A stretch of 64,000 nucleotides of DNA from Clostridium hydrogenum (GCF_021432385.1 NZ_JAEACT010000002.1:2189501-2253500); one strand, 5' to 3'; shown: positions 16,528-26,314, counted from the stretch's first letter. A program made the numbers and translations. Notes: generated by a model not told the origin, from the sequence alone.

Positions 16528-18288
16528 TTGTCAAAATTAAAAGCTCTATTTAAATATACTCGTAAATATAAAAATAGATATATTTTAGGAATGATTTTTC
16601 TAATACTAGTTGATATATTGCAAATCATACCACCAAAACTCATAGGAATTATAACTGATAATATTTCAAACGGTAAATCAAATACAAGCTTTCTACTAAA
16701 AACTATATTATGCATAATATTAATATACCTTCTAATGTCTATAAGCAGATTTATGTGGAGAATGTTTATTATAGGGACTTCAAAATATATTGAATATGAT
16801 ATACGAAATAAATTTTTTAAACACATTCAAAAGCTTTCTCAAGATTTCTATTCCAAAAATAAAACTGGAGATCTTATGTCACTTGCAACTAACGATTTAA
16901 ATGCTGTAAGAATGGCTCTTGGATTTGGAATTGTTATGATCACAGACTCTTCCTTTTTATCCATTCTTACAATTTGCATTATGCTGTCAATAAATGTACG
17001 ATTAACCTTATTTTCACTCATCCCTCTTCCACTTATAGCTCTTTCATCTTTTATTTTTGGTAAAAAAATATATAGAAAGTTTTTAAAAGTTCAAAAATCT
17101 TTTTCAAATCTAACAGATGTAGTCCAAGAATCATTTTCTGGCATAAGAGTTATAAAATCCTATGTTCAAGAAAAAAAAGAATTTGAAAACTTCACAAATA
17201 AGAACGAAAAAAACTTAAAAACAAATATGTCCTACGTAAAATTATCCAGCTTCTTTTCACCACTTATTGAATTTATATCTTCCTTGAGCTTTGTAGTTTT
17301 AGTTGGTATAGGTGGTGTATTCGTAATTGATGGCTATATCTCATTAGGTGATTTTATTTCATTTAACATGTATTTAAGCAATCTAGTATGGCCAATGATG
17401 GCAATCGGCGGCGTTATAAACACTATTCAAAGAGGTTTTGCTTCACTTGAAAGAATAGAGAACGTATTAAATATTGAACCAATCATTTATGACAAAGGAA
17501 CTGAAAACTTAAGTTCTCTTAACGGTGATATTGTAATAAAAAATTTAAGCTTTAATTATTCAGGTTCCAATGTTAATGCTCTTAATAATATAAACTTAAA
17601 TATAAAGTGTGGACAAACTCTTGGTATCCTCGGCAAAACTGGAAGCGGAAAAACAACTTTAATAAATTTACTTTTAAGATTATACAATGTAGATGATAAT
17701 CATATTTTTATAAACAACACAGACATAAATAAAATACCCTTAAGTTTTCTAAGAGAAAATATAGGTGTCGTTACTCAGGAAGCCTTTTTATTTTCAAATT
17801 CAATTTCAGAAAATATTAACTTAGCCAATGAAACTTTAAACATGGATGATATAATTTCAAGTGCTAAAGCTTCTGATGTTTATGACAATATAATAGATTT
17901 TCCAGATAAATTTAATACCTTAGTAGGCGAAAGAGGAGTTTCTCTATCTGGTGGGCAAAAGCAAAGAATATCAATCTCTAGGGCCTTAATTAAAAATCCC
18001 GAAATTTTAATTTTTGATGATTGCCTTTCAGCTGTAGACGCAAAAACTGAAGTTAAAATTCTAGAAAATCTAAAAAAAGCAATGAAAAATAAGACTTCAA
18101 TTATAATATCTCATAGAATATCAGCTTTAAAAAATTCAGATATAATAGCTGTTATGGATAATGGAAGCATCACTGATATAGGTACACATGAAACTTTAAT
18201 AAAAAAACCAGGACTTTATAGGGAAATATATGAAAAACAATCCTTAGAAGATAAAATAGCCAAAGAAGGTGATATAGATGAAGCATGA
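16528..18288 (+). CDS. Heterodimeric ABC exporter, subunit with degenerate Walker B
   Basis: The start is TTG 16528, 8 bp after AAAGGAG; the GTG at 16519 overlaps that site. The 586-residue half-transporter has six membrane helices (about 1-300) and one nucleotide-binding domain. Walker A is GKTGSGKTT, the signature is LSGGQKQR, and Walker B is EILIFDDCLSAVD. The catalytic glutamate after Walker B is aspartate, as in the non-hydrolysing site of BmrC, LmrC and TM287. Together with the next gene it should form an asymmetric multidrug or lipid/peptide exporter. The two overlap by 11 bp. Confidence 0.9.
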   Translation: MSKLKALFKYTRKYKNRYILGMIFLILVDILQIIPPKLIGIITDNISNGKSNTSFLLKTILCIILIYLLMSISRFMWRMFIIGTSKYIEYDIRNKFFKHIQKLSQDFYSKNKTGDLMSLATNDLNAVRMALGFGIVMITDSSFLSILTICIMLSINVRLTLFSLIPLPLIALSSFIFGKKIYRKFLKVQKSFSNLTDVVQESFSGIRVIKSYVQEKKEFENFTNKNEKNLKTNMSYVKLSSFFSPLIEFISSLSFVVLVGIGGVFVIDGYISLGDFISFNMYLSNLVWPMMAIGGVINTIQRGFASLERIENVLNIEPIIYDKGTENLSSLNGDIVIKNLSFNYSGSNVNALNNINLNIKCGQTLGILGKTGSGKTTLINLLLRLYNVDDNHIFINNTDINKIPLSFLRENIGVVTQEAFLFSNSISENINLANETLNMDDIISSAKASDVYDNIIDFPDKFNTLVGERGVSLSGGQKQRISISRALIKNPEILIFDDCLSAVDAKTEVKILENLKKAMKNKTSIIISHRISALKNSDIIAVMDNGSITDIGTHETLIKKPGLYREIYEKQSLEDKIAKEGDIDEA

Positions 18289-20308
18289 TTATAATAACGA
18301 TTCTATAAAATCTACTCATGATTTAAAATTAACAAAACGCCTTTTAAAATTTACGAAGCCATTTAAAATTCATATTTTTATGGTTATTTTAATGATATTA
18401 GCGGGAACTATTTTAAATTTATCTAGACCATATCTTATAAAAAATACAATAGATAATGATATAAATGGATTTAAAAGAAACTATACAATACTTTCTACAG
18501 AAGTGCCTGAAAGCGTTAAGGTTAATGGCAAATTTGTAATTGAAGGTTCAAATGCTAATGGTATCCCTGCTTCAATTATAAATAAAGGAAAAGACTATTA
18601 CCTTGTAGATGGTAAAATAGATCACACTAAAGTATATACTTTAAGCCAATATAGTGTATCTCAAAATAATACCAAATACAATATTTACAAATTAACCTCA
18701 AGTGAACTTAAACTACTTAGGAAGAATGATTTAAAAGGTGTTAAACTTACTGCTCTATACATTTTAATTATTTGTATAACACTATTTATACTAAATTTCC
18801 TTCAAACCTACATTTTGGAGTATGTCGGTCAAAAAATAGTCTTTAATATGCGTGAAATATTGTTTAAACATATTGAAAACTTATCACTTTCATTTTTTGA
18901 TAAAAATCCGGTTGGTAGACTTGTAACTAGGGTAACTAATGATATAGAAGGAATAAATGATATGTATACAAGTGCTTTGGTTAATATAATTCAAGATGCC
19001 TTTTTACTTACTGGATTAATTGTTGTAATGTTTTTATTAAATGTTAAACTTGCACTAATAGCGCTTATAAGCGTTCCTTTTATAATTATAATATCTCTTA
19101 TATTTAAAAAGTTTGACAGAAAAGCTTACCGTAAAGTTAGAGAAAATTTAGCAAAAATCAATTCTTCTCTATCTGAAAATATATCTGGTATAAAAACAGT
19201 GCAAATATTTAATAAAGAGGATAAAAAATTCAAGGAATTTGACGATATAAACAGTTCATACTTAAAGGTTTCTTTAAACCAAATTACAGCTTTTGCAGTA
19301 TTTAGACCAGCCATTGATTTTCTATCTTCTCTTGCCCTTTCAGGAATATTATGGTTTGGTGGTTTAAATGTAATAATGGGCGAAATGCATTTTGGTATAC
19401 TTTATGCCTTTGTAAGTTACCTAACGCAGTTTTTTCAACCAATATTTGATTTGGCAGAAAAATATGATATTATTCAATCTGCTATGGCATCTTCAGAAAG
19501 AGTTTTTACACTACTTGATAATTACGACATAATACCTAATACTACAGAACCAAAAAAAATAGATAAATTCAACGGTAAAATAGAATTTAAAAATGTATGG
19601 TTTGCTTATGACGAAGAAAATTGGGTACTAAAAAATGTTAGTTTCACTATAAATCCTGGCGAAAAAGTTGCATTTGTCGGTGCAACAGGAGCCGGTAAAA
19701 CCTCTATAATAAGTCTTATAAGCAGATTATATGACGTACAAAAAGGTGAAATATTAGTTGATGGCATAAATATAAAATGCTTAGATAAATATGAACTTCG
19801 AAAAAATATAGCATCGGTACTTCAAGACGTATTTTTATTTACAGGTGATATTAAGAGCAATATAAGGCTTAGTAATTCACTTATAAGCGATGAAGAAATA
19901 GTACAAGCTTGTAAATATGTAAATGCCGATAGTTTTATAGAAAAACTCCCTTACAAATATAATTCATATGTAACAGAAAGAGGCTCAACCTTCTCAAATG
20001 GTGAAAGACAGCTAATAGCTTTCGCAAGAGCAATTGCCTTTAATCCTCCAATTCTTGTACTAGATGAAGCAACTTCAAATATAGACACCGATACAGAGGT
20101 TTTAATACAAGATGCTCTTAAAAAAATAACTAAAAATAGAACTACCATAATGGTAGCCCATAGACTTTCAACTATTAAAAATTCAGATAAGATAATAGTT
20201 CTTAATAAAGGGGTTATACGTGAAACAGGAACTCATGAAGAATTATTAGCTAAAGGAAATTTGTACTATAACCTTTATAAATTACAATACGAAAACACTG
20301 CGAACTAA
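18278..20308 (+). CDS. Heterodimeric ABC exporter, catalytic subunit with extracellular insert
   Basis: The protein has 676 residues and starts inside the preceding gene (AAGGTGAT site). It is longer than usual because of an insert of about 100 residues between the first two membrane helices (about 62-160: VKVNGKFVIEG, YYLVDGKIDH, YSVSQNNTKYNIYKL), which must lie outside the cell, like that of BmrD. The nucleotide-binding domain has Walker A GATGAGKT, intact Walker B LVLDEATSNID and an altered signature FSNGERQ. A canonical E here and an altered signature facing the partner's degenerate site fit the asymmetric BmrCD scheme. Confidence 0.9.
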   Translation: MKHDYNNDSIKSTHDLKLTKRLLKFTKPFKIHIFMVILMILAGTILNLSRPYLIKNTIDNDINGFKRNYTILSTEVPESVKVNGKFVIEGSNANGIPASIINKGKDYYLVDGKIDHTKVYTLSQYSVSQNNTKYNIYKLTSSELKLLRKNDLKGVKLTALYILIICITLFILNFLQTYILEYVGQKIVFNMREILFKHIENLSLSFFDKNPVGRLVTRVTNDIEGINDMYTSALVNIIQDAFLLTGLIVVMFLLNVKLALIALISVPFIIIISLIFKKFDRKAYRKVRENLAKINSSLSENISGIKTVQIFNKEDKKFKEFDDINSSYLKVSLNQITAFAVFRPAIDFLSSLALSGILWFGGLNVIMGEMHFGILYAFVSYLTQFFQPIFDLAEKYDIIQSAMASSERVFTLLDNYDIIPNTTEPKKIDKFNGKIEFKNVWFAYDEENWVLKNVSFTINPGEKVAFVGATGAGKTSIISLISRLYDVQKGEILVDGINIKCLDKYELRKNIASVLQDVFLFTGDIKSNIRLSNSLISDEEIVQACKYVNADSFIEKLPYKYNSYVTERGSTFSNGERQLIAFARAIAFNPPILVLDEATSNIDTDTEVLIQDALKKITKNRTTIMVAHRLSTIKNSDKIIVLNKGVIRETGTHEELLAKGNLYYNLYKLQYENTAN

Positions 20309-20362
20309 GATGTATTACAAAATCAAATAACATTGGGTAGGTACATTAAAAATGATGCTATT

Positions 20363-20512
20363 TTGATAGTTTCTCAATACGTTTGTCTTGAATGTTCAAT
20401 CATTACAATTATAATATTTTGTGATAAACTAGTTTATTCTCACCACCTCAATAGTGTAGAAACAACTATTTATTACGCAAATCATTGAACTTATCGTATT
20501 GAGTTAGAAATA
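20363..20512. repeat. Imperfect inverted repeat in the gap after the ABC exporter
   Basis: CTCAATACG (from 20373) and CGTATTGAG (to about 20506) with neighbouring TTGAATG...CATTGAA words form an interrupted palindrome upstream of family C copy 2. It may be another palindromic element. No gene is visible between 20309 and 20836. Confidence 0.4.
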
Positions 20513-20544
20513 ATTATATTGTGAAATAAAGATGCAGTGAATTA

Positions 20545-20805
20545 ATCAAATAACCGCTAATCGGTGTAGAAAAAAATGATGTTAGGGAATAGCATTGAAA
20601 AAATATTTTAAGTAAAATTGTATAAAACTTAGCGAAAAATTCTTTAAGGCTTTAGCGATTTAGATTGTTTGAGCAGCTTTTTGCGAGTTATCTAAAGCTC
20701 TTAAGTATTAAAAAATTTTTCGCTTAGTTTTATTAATTTTATTTAAGATTTTGAAATGCTATTCACTAACATCATTTTGCTACACCGATTAGCGGTTATT
20801 TGATT
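20545..20805. repeat. Long covarying palindrome, family C copy 2
   Basis: This is the largest of the three. Arms of about 130 nt begin AATCAAATAACCGCTAATCG and end with its complement, and the tip is GTTTGAGCAGCTTTTTGCGAG. The outer 60 nt of the arms are unrelated to C1 and C3, while the inner TTTAA-TAAA, CTTAG and TTTAAGGCTTTAG words are shared. It lies 31 bp after the stop codon of the minus-strand DUF445 gene. Confidence 0.8.
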
Positions 20806-20836
20806 TTGCACTACACTTTGGTTCACAATAATTTTC

Positions 20837-22123
20837 TTAACTAAATATTCCTCTAATGGCCGGCGCCAAAATTGGATCATAGACAAAATACATCAATATA
20901 AATAAAATCGCTCCTACAAAGCCTCCTACTACAGAACCATTTATTCTTATCCACTGCAAGTCGTCCCCTACTTTATCATCAATAAATGCATTAAGCTTTT
21001 TATCATCAAATTCATTTAAAGTTTCCCTTATCATTTTACCTATAAAATAATGCTTACTTTGAATTATTTCTGTTATTACCTTTTCAATACCTTTTTCTAT
21101 TTTTAATATAAATTTTTCATCCTCTAACATATTATCAAAAGCATATTTTAATATTTCGAATATAGCTGCTGTTATGATTGAGGTTTCCTTTTCTTCATCG
21201 TTACATTTTACAGTACAGCTTGAATATAATTTTTCAGTTAATTTTTGAATGTTATCATCCTTACACAAGTACTTTTTAACCTCTTCTATGTCATATCTAT
21301 AATCAGAAATATTATCTATGTATCTTCTTATTGAAATATCAATTTTCTTTCTATAATAATTTTCTTCATCCATTAATGTCACCAATTTCAAAAGTGCTTT
21401 TTCCTTAAAACATTGGGTAAGTAAGCCTGCATCTACAACATCATCTTCGCTTTTTCCGAGCATTGCCAAACCTATTTTAGATAAAAATCCACCTGTTTTT
21501 TCTTTTTTTACCTTGGATATTGTTTTGTATATATACTCCTCCGCCTTATCTGTTTGAAGTACAGAAATTGATGTATTAATAAGAAAATCTAAAACTTCTT
21601 TATTTTGATTTTCATAAGCATCCCTTGATATGCTTTGAATTTTATCTGTAATTTCATAATTATAAATATATTTTTCTCTTATTTCAAAAATAGCCGACTT
21701 AAGCTTATCTTCATCAACATTGGAAACTACATAATCTATAAACTGAAATATTTTATCATACACTAAAGTTTTTTTATTATTAACTACTGAAATAATTTTA
21801 TGCCCCAAATCAGCTTTTCCAATTCTATCTTGCAGGGATTCTAAACTCAAAAGATTATTCTCAACAAATTTAGCTATGCCCTCTATTATTTTTTCTCTGT
21901 TCCTTGGAACAATTTCTGTATGATATGATATTCCAAAAGGTTTTTCATATATTGCTGTTATCGCGAACCAATCAGCTATACCACCAACTAAAGCTGCTTC
22001 CATTATAAATACAAAAAACTCGGTGCAAAAACCCTTTCCAAAAATATATTTCACTAGCAAAGAAATTGCAAAACCCAAAGTCACAATAAGCAGTGTTATA
22101 TTTGCTTTATTTTTATAATTCAT
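20837..22123 (-). CDS. DUF445 family membrane-associated protein, paralogue 1
   Basis: The protein has 428 residues. It has membrane helices near the N-terminus (about 8-25 and 35-55) and at the C-terminus (about 405-425). The long helical middle is charged. The N-terminal signature ALVGGIADWFAITAIYEKP and the C-terminal DDLQWIRINGSVVGGFVGA mark the DUF445 (YheB/YjiN-like) family, whose role is unknown. The ribosome binding site is GAGGCGGT. It lies 38 bp downstream of its paralogue, so the two are probably translated from one mRNA and may interact. Confidence 0.88.
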   Translation of the reverse strand: MNYKNKANITLLIVTLGFAISLLVKYIFGKGFCTEFFVFIMEAALVGGIADWFAITAIYEKPFGISYHTEIVPRNREKIIEGIAKFVENNLLSLESLQDRIGKADLGHKIISVVNNKKTLVYDKIFQFIDYVVSNVDEDKLKSAIFEIREKYIYNYEITDKIQSISRDAYENQNKEVLDFLINTSISVLQTDKAEEYIYKTISKVKKEKTGGFLSKIGLAMLGKSEDDVVDAGLLTQCFKEKALLKLVTLMDEENYYRKKIDISIRRYIDNISDYRYDIEEVKKYLCKDDNIQKLTEKLYSSCTVKCNDEEKETSIITAAIFEILKYAFDNMLEDEKFILKIEKGIEKVITEIIQSKHYFIGKMIRETLNEFDDKKLNAFIDDKVGDDLQWIRINGSVVGGFVGAILFILMYFVYDPILAPAIRGIFS

Positions 22124-22161
22124 TCTTACTACCGCCTCATTTTGAAAATTTTATCCTAATT

Positions 22162-23370
22162 TTAAATAAAATACGAAACTAAAAATATAACAATTCCAAC
22201 CATGCCACCAACAAGCGAACCATTTATCCTTATTATTTGAAGATCATCGCCAGCCTTATCCTCAGCCAATTTAATTATTTCATCCTCATCATACTTATTT
22301 AAACTTTCCTCAACTAAGTTTCCTATTTCATCATGCTTGCTGTTAACAAAGTCCATAAGCACTTTTTTTATAAACTTATTTACACTTTCTTTAACTTCCT
22401 CATTTTCCTGTAACTTAACCTTTTGCTCTGTTACATAATTTTTAAAACTAATATATACTTTTTCATAATCAATTTGCTCAAGAAATAAATCCGAATTACT
22501 TATTAAATTATCTTTTAAGCTTATTAGCACATTTCTTATTTTTTCATTATCCTTTATGTAGTTTGCAGAGCCTTTTATTATTTCATTAAGTTCTATTCTT
22601 TCGTTGCTTTCTTCAAATTTAATTTTGTTTAAATATTTTATTGTTCTATCATGAATAGAATCCGAAAGCAATTGAGGATTTAAAGCAAAGCTATATAAAA
22701 GTTTATCTCCAAATCCTTCTCCACCTTTTTCTTCTTTATACTTGGCTATAACCTCTTCCAAAACTTCCTCCATAAAACCTGAAAACAAATCAGATTCTAT
22801 AACGTTTATAGCTTCATCAGCAGCATAATTCAAAACTTTATTATAATATGTAGTTCCTATAGAACGTTTTAAAATTTTTTCAATAAAAGCTATGTATTTA
22901 TCATTATCAATATAATTTTCATTAATTTTTGTTATACTTTCTTTTATATTAACGTTTTTCTCTATTTCACTTTTTACTGTATCTAACATACTATTAAATT
23001 TCACTTCATCTTTAAGTTCTGGTACATCCCATATTAAAGAATAAAAATCATGGTTTCTTATTTTTTCATTGATTTTATCCTTATTTAGCAAATCATTTTG
23101 AACCATATCTCTTATAGTGAAAATAAATTTATTCTTACTATTTCTAAGTATATCAGTCCTAAATATTTTACGCGGCCAATTAATTCCCATTGGTTTTTTA
23201 AAAATTGCTGTAACGCCAAACCAATCTGCAAGTCCTCCAATAAGTGCAGCACCACACATGCTTGAAATTAATCCACCGATAAAGTTATTCTTAAAAGCAC
23301 TGCTAATAAAATAACCAATTGCAAAAAAAACTAATATCACGGTTGCCTTATGTTTATTGCTACCTTTCAA
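22162..23370 (-). CDS. DUF445 family membrane-associated protein, paralogue 2
   Basis: The protein has 402 residues and starts with TTG behind GGATGTGAT. Like its neighbour it has the N-terminal signature ALIGGLADWFGVTAIFKKP, a long coiled-coil-rich centre and the C-terminal DDLQIIRINGSLVGGMVG before a final membrane helix. The shared ends but diverged centres suggest an old tandem duplication. Membrane segments at both ends suggest that the centre forms a loop on one face of the membrane. The function is unknown. Confidence 0.88.
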   Translation of the reverse strand: MKGSNKHKATVILVFFAIGYFISSAFKNNFIGGLISSMCGAALIGGLADWFGVTAIFKKPMGINWPRKIFRTDILRNSKNKFIFTIRDMVQNDLLNKDKINEKIRNHDFYSLIWDVPELKDEVKFNSMLDTVKSEIEKNVNIKESITKINENYIDNDKYIAFIEKILKRSIGTTYYNKVLNYAADEAINVIESDLFSGFMEEVLEEVIAKYKEEKGGEGFGDKLLYSFALNPQLLSDSIHDRTIKYLNKIKFEESNERIELNEIIKGSANYIKDNEKIRNVLISLKDNLISNSDLFLEQIDYEKVYISFKNYVTEQKVKLQENEEVKESVNKFIKKVLMDFVNSKHDEIGNLVEESLNKYDEDEIIKLAEDKAGDDLQIIRINGSLVGGMVGIVIFLVSYFI

Positions 23371-23555
23371 CTAAATCACATCCATATCTTTATAACATTT
23401 TTGGTACTAAATCATATATTATAAATAAGTCCATTATGATAATTTTTCCTTACTTATGACTTTTATTATATATTAAAACATTTTTTTTTGAAATAATATT
23501 TGCAGAATTATTTTAATGATACAAATAATCACTAACAGTTGAAAGCTATTTGTGT

Positions 23556-23577
23556 TATCAATTGATAATGATTATTG
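23556..23577. promoter_or_regulatory. Fur-like box overlapping a TTATCAATTGATAA palindrome
   Basis: TGATAATGATTATTG (23563-23577) matches 13 of 15 bases of the Fur 7-1-7 consensus. It overlaps the perfect palindrome TTATCAATTGATAA (23556-23569). A near copy of that palindrome, TTATCAATTGATTA, lies downstream at 23652-23665. The promoter lies between the two. Confidence 0.55.
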
Positions 23578-23609
23578 TAATTTTTTTGAAATTTTTTCAC
23601 TATAACATA

Positions 23610-23638
23610 TTGATTTTTAAGGTTTTTTACTATATACT
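23610..23638 (+). promoter_or_regulatory. Promoter of the cation diffusion facilitator gene
   Basis: TTGATT (23610-23615) and TATACT (23633-23638) are 17 bp apart, about 50 bp upstream of the start codon. Confidence 0.55.
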
Positions 23639-23686
23639 TGTTTTAATAGTTTTATCAATTGATTAATATGATTGGAGAGAAATACA

Positions 23687-24547
23687 ATGAATAAAAAAAA
23701 TGCTGCAATATTATCTATACTGTCTAACACTACTCTTATTGTGTTCAAATTGTCTGCTGGCATTGCCATGAATTCAATTAGCGTAATATCTGAAGGTGTT
23801 CATTCTTCAATTGACCTTATAGCTAGTATTATAGCCTTTATTTCAATAAAAAAATCTTCAAAAAAAGAAGATGAAGAACATCCATTTGGTCATGGAAAAT
23901 ATGAAAATGTTTCTGGCTTTGTTGAAGCTTTGCTAATTCTTTTAGCCGCAGTACTTATAATTTATGAAGCAGCAAAAAAACTATTTTCTAATGGCACCGT
24001 TGAAAATATTGATTCAGGAATCTATATAATGCTTATATCTTCTTTAATTAATTTCTTTATATCTATGACTTTGTTTAAATCAGCAAAGAAGACAAATTCA
24101 CTTGCCCTCGAAGCAGATGCAGCACATTTATTAACTGATGTCTTTACATCCTTAGGCGTTTTCGGAGGCTTAATATTACTAAAAATAACACATATAAAGA
24201 TATTAGACTCACTAACTGCTTTAATAGTAGCAATATTAATAATCAAAACTTCAGTAGATTTGATAAAAAAATCCATGAAGGATTTAGTTGACAGCAGCTT
24301 AGATAAAGAAGAAATAGCTAAGATTACTAATATATTAAATGCTTACCCAAATGTGAACGGATATCATAGGCTTAGAACAAGAAAATGCGGAAATACAAGG
24401 GAAATAGACATTCATCTTCAAATTGTAGATACGGATTCCTTAACTAAAACTCACAATATTTGTTCAGCAATAGAAGAGCAAATTAAACAAACCTTTCCAG
24501 ACTCTTATATAGTTATTCATCCAGAACCCTATACAGATAACAGATGA
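23687..24547 (+). CDS. Cation diffusion facilitator family metal efflux protein
   Basis: The start is set at ATG 23687 behind GGAGAG. The product has 286 residues with six membrane helices. Metal-site residues are visible in EGVHSSIDLIAS (helix 2, HxxxD type) and EADAAHLLTDVFTS (helix 5, HxxxD). The cytoplasmic C-terminal domain (about 205-286: VNGYHRLRTRKCGNTREIDIHLQI and SYIVIHPEP) is the usual metal-sensing dimer domain. CDF pumps exchange Zn, Fe, Mn or Co for protons. A Fur-like box upstream would suit iron or manganese, but the metal cannot be read from the sequence. The last codons lie in a 26-bp palindrome. Confidence 0.92.
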   Translation: MNKKNAAILSILSNTTLIVFKLSAGIAMNSISVISEGVHSSIDLIASIIAFISIKKSSKKEDEEHPFGHGKYENVSGFVEALLILLAAVLIIYEAAKKLFSNGTVENIDSGIYIMLISSLINFFISMTLFKSAKKTNSLALEADAAHLLTDVFTSLGVFGGLILLKITHIKILDSLTALIVAILIIKTSVDLIKKSMKDLVDSSLDKEEIAKITNILNAYPNVNGYHRLRTRKCGNTREIDIHLQIVDTDSLTKTHNICSAIEEQIKQTFPDSYIVIHPEPYTDNR

Positions 24548-24566
24548 CAGAGTACTCTGTCATCTG
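24541..24566. repeat. Perfect 26-bp palindrome at the end of the CDF gene
   Basis: CAGATGACAG and its complement meet at AGTACTCT with no loop. The words match the outer GACAGAGTAC/GTACTCTGTC ends of family A, so this looks like a family A element reduced to its two joined ends. The gene's stop codon lies inside it. Confidence 0.7.
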
Positions 24567-24656
24567 TACTCTGTAGTTTACTCAATTTTTCTGTAATATA
24601 ATTTTTTAAATTGAATATTTTATAAGGATATTATTATTTTGAATTGGGTGATATTA

Positions 24657-25127
24657 ATGAAGTTATTAAAGAAGTTATTAGCAGCTACTTTAATTATTAC
24701 ATGCTTATTTACAACTGGTTGCACTAGCATCGATTTGTTACATAAAACTAAACCTTGTGCCTTTTACTATACTAATTGTTTACTAAAAAGTTTTCACACT
24801 GAAAAAAACGTAAAGGCCTCCTTAATTGATACTTCCTATTATAAAAATCACGATTTAACCTTGGATGAAATAAATCAAACTATGGATTTTTTGAACAAGC
24901 TATCCAAGAATAATTTTATAAAGAAGCCAACTAATCTGCCATCAAAACCACTTTATAGAATGTTCTATTCCTTTTCAAATGCAAAATACGTAATTGATGT
25001 ATTTAATAAAGACTATATCTCAATATATCCTTGGGACGGAGACTTTGAAAAAGACTATCTAAATATATCTAACATCCCAGCTTCCTGCAATCTTTATAAT
25101 TTATGTGAATACGCTATTCCACGATAA
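24657..25127 (+). CDS. Putative lipoprotein, unknown function (DUF4883-like)
   Basis: The start is set at ATG 24657 behind GGGTGAT. The product has 156 residues. It has a lipoprotein signal (KKLLAATLIITCLFTTGC) with the lipobox cysteine at about residue 24. The mature part is about 130 residues with two aromatic-rich segments (CAFYYTNCLLKSFH, YISIYPWDGDFEKDYLNI). Size and style resemble the clostridial DUF4883 lipoproteins, though I am unsure. It should be anchored on the outer face of the membrane. It is a single gene bounded by family A sequences on both sides. Confidence 0.65.
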   Translation: MKLLKKLLAATLIITCLFTTGCTSIDLLHKTKPCAFYYTNCLLKSFHTEKNVKASLIDTSYYKNHDLTLDEINQTMDFLNKLSKNNFIKKPTNLPSKPLYRMFYSFSNAKYVIDVFNKDYISIYPWDGDFEKDYLNISNIPASCNLYNLCEYAIPR

Positions 25128-25130
25128 CGG

Positions 25131-25410
25131 GCAGAGTACAGTGAATGATACACATACTAGGGGTTTGGGCGTACCCATGTAGGTTCTTTAACTTAGCTGA
25201 ATTACTTTCAATAGCGGTGCAATAAAACTTTATATATTAATAAACTTCTCTCAGGTAAATCTTAAACTTAATGTTGTCAGCTTCTCTCTGCCCCATATAT
25301 TACGCGATTGCGCAGCAATAAAAAAATAAGTTTTAAGATTTTTCTACGCTCGCGTAGAAAAATCATCCTTCTCTGTCATCTGTACTCTGTACTTTGTACT
25401 TTGTACTCTT
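25131..25410. repeat. Family A composite element, copy A3
   Basis: The order is GCAGAGTACAGTGAATGATAC, the AGGGGTTTGGGC...CCCATGTAGG module, TTAATAAACT, CAGGTAAATCTTAAACTTA, a TTGTCAGC segment, GCGATTGCG, TAAGTTTTAAGATTTTTCTACG and a closing run of TGTACTCTGTACTTTGTACT. The modules match the copies at 47697 and 62782 but in other combinations. Both GGCTGTC ends are missing. Confidence 0.75.
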
Positions 25411-25480
25411 CTCTAAAAATTGTATTTATATAAATACAATAATGGGATATAATTTAATATAAAGATGAAGGAGGGATTTT

Positions 25481-26314
25481 ATGTACTGTAAAGGTGATTT
25501 TCACATGCACACTAATGCATCGGATGGCAAATATTCACCAAAGGAACTAATAAGCCTTGCCAAGGAAAAAGGAATAGATATTTTAGCTATAACCGATCAT
25601 GATACTACTGATAATTTAGGTGATGCCATTGAGACTGGATTAGATTTAAATGTAAAAGTAATTCCTGGAATAGAACTATCAACGCTTCATAATAAAGAAA
25701 GCATACATATTTTAGGTTATTTTAAAGATGATTCTTTTAAAAATAAAAACTTTCAGGACTTTCTTAAAGATATGAAAGAATATAGAATATGGAGAGCAAA
25801 AAAAATTATTGATAATTTATATATGTTTTTCAAAATAAAAATTGACTATGAAACTATTTTAAAAAACTCCAACGGTGTAATTGCTAGGCCCCATATTGCA
25901 AAAGCTATAATGGAATCCGGATATAATTATACCTTTGATTTTATATTTAGAAATATTCTAAATGACAAAAGTCCAGCTTATGTTCCTAATAAAAAGATTT
26001 CTATAGATGAAGGTATAAAATTACTCAAAAGTGTTAATGCAACTGTAGTTTTGGCACATCCAGTTTTAATAAAAAATACATCCTTAGAAGAAATTATAAA
26101 ATTTGATTTTGATGGAATTGAAGCTATTTATCCAGCAAATACTGAAAAAGACACAAACCGACTTATAGATATAGCTAAAAAACATAATAAAATAATAACT
26201 GCCGGCTCTGATTTTCATACTGGTGACGAAAGTGATACAAAACATGGAAGGCTTGGGGATATATACTTAGACGAGGAAGGTATCCAAAAATTCTTAAATG
26301 CATTAAATAGCTAA
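25481..26314 (+). CDS. PHP-domain phosphoesterase
   Basis: The protein has 277 residues and a strong AAGGAGGG site. The PHP metal motifs follow in order: DFHMHTNASDGKYSP (HxH), AITDHDTTDN, GIELST, RPHIAKAI, VVLAHPVL and AGSDFHTGDE. This is the set of the YciV/RnaAM-like PHP proteins (TrpH family), which hydrolyse 3',5'-nucleotide bisphosphates or trim RNA 5' ends with Mn. It is a stand-alone gene, perhaps co-transcribed with the small membrane protein 43 bp downstream. Confidence 0.9.
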   Translation: MYCKGDFHMHTNASDGKYSPKELISLAKEKGIDILAITDHDTTDNLGDAIETGLDLNVKVIPGIELSTLHNKESIHILGYFKDDSFKNKNFQDFLKDMKEYRIWRAKKIIDNLYMFFKIKIDYETILKNSNGVIARPHIAKAIMESGYNYTFDFIFRNILNDKSPAYVPNKKISIDEGIKLLKSVNATVVLAHPVLIKNTSLEEIIKFDFDGIEAIYPANTEKDTNRLIDIAKKHNKIITAGSDFHTGDESDTKHGRLGDIYLDEEGIQKFLNALNS

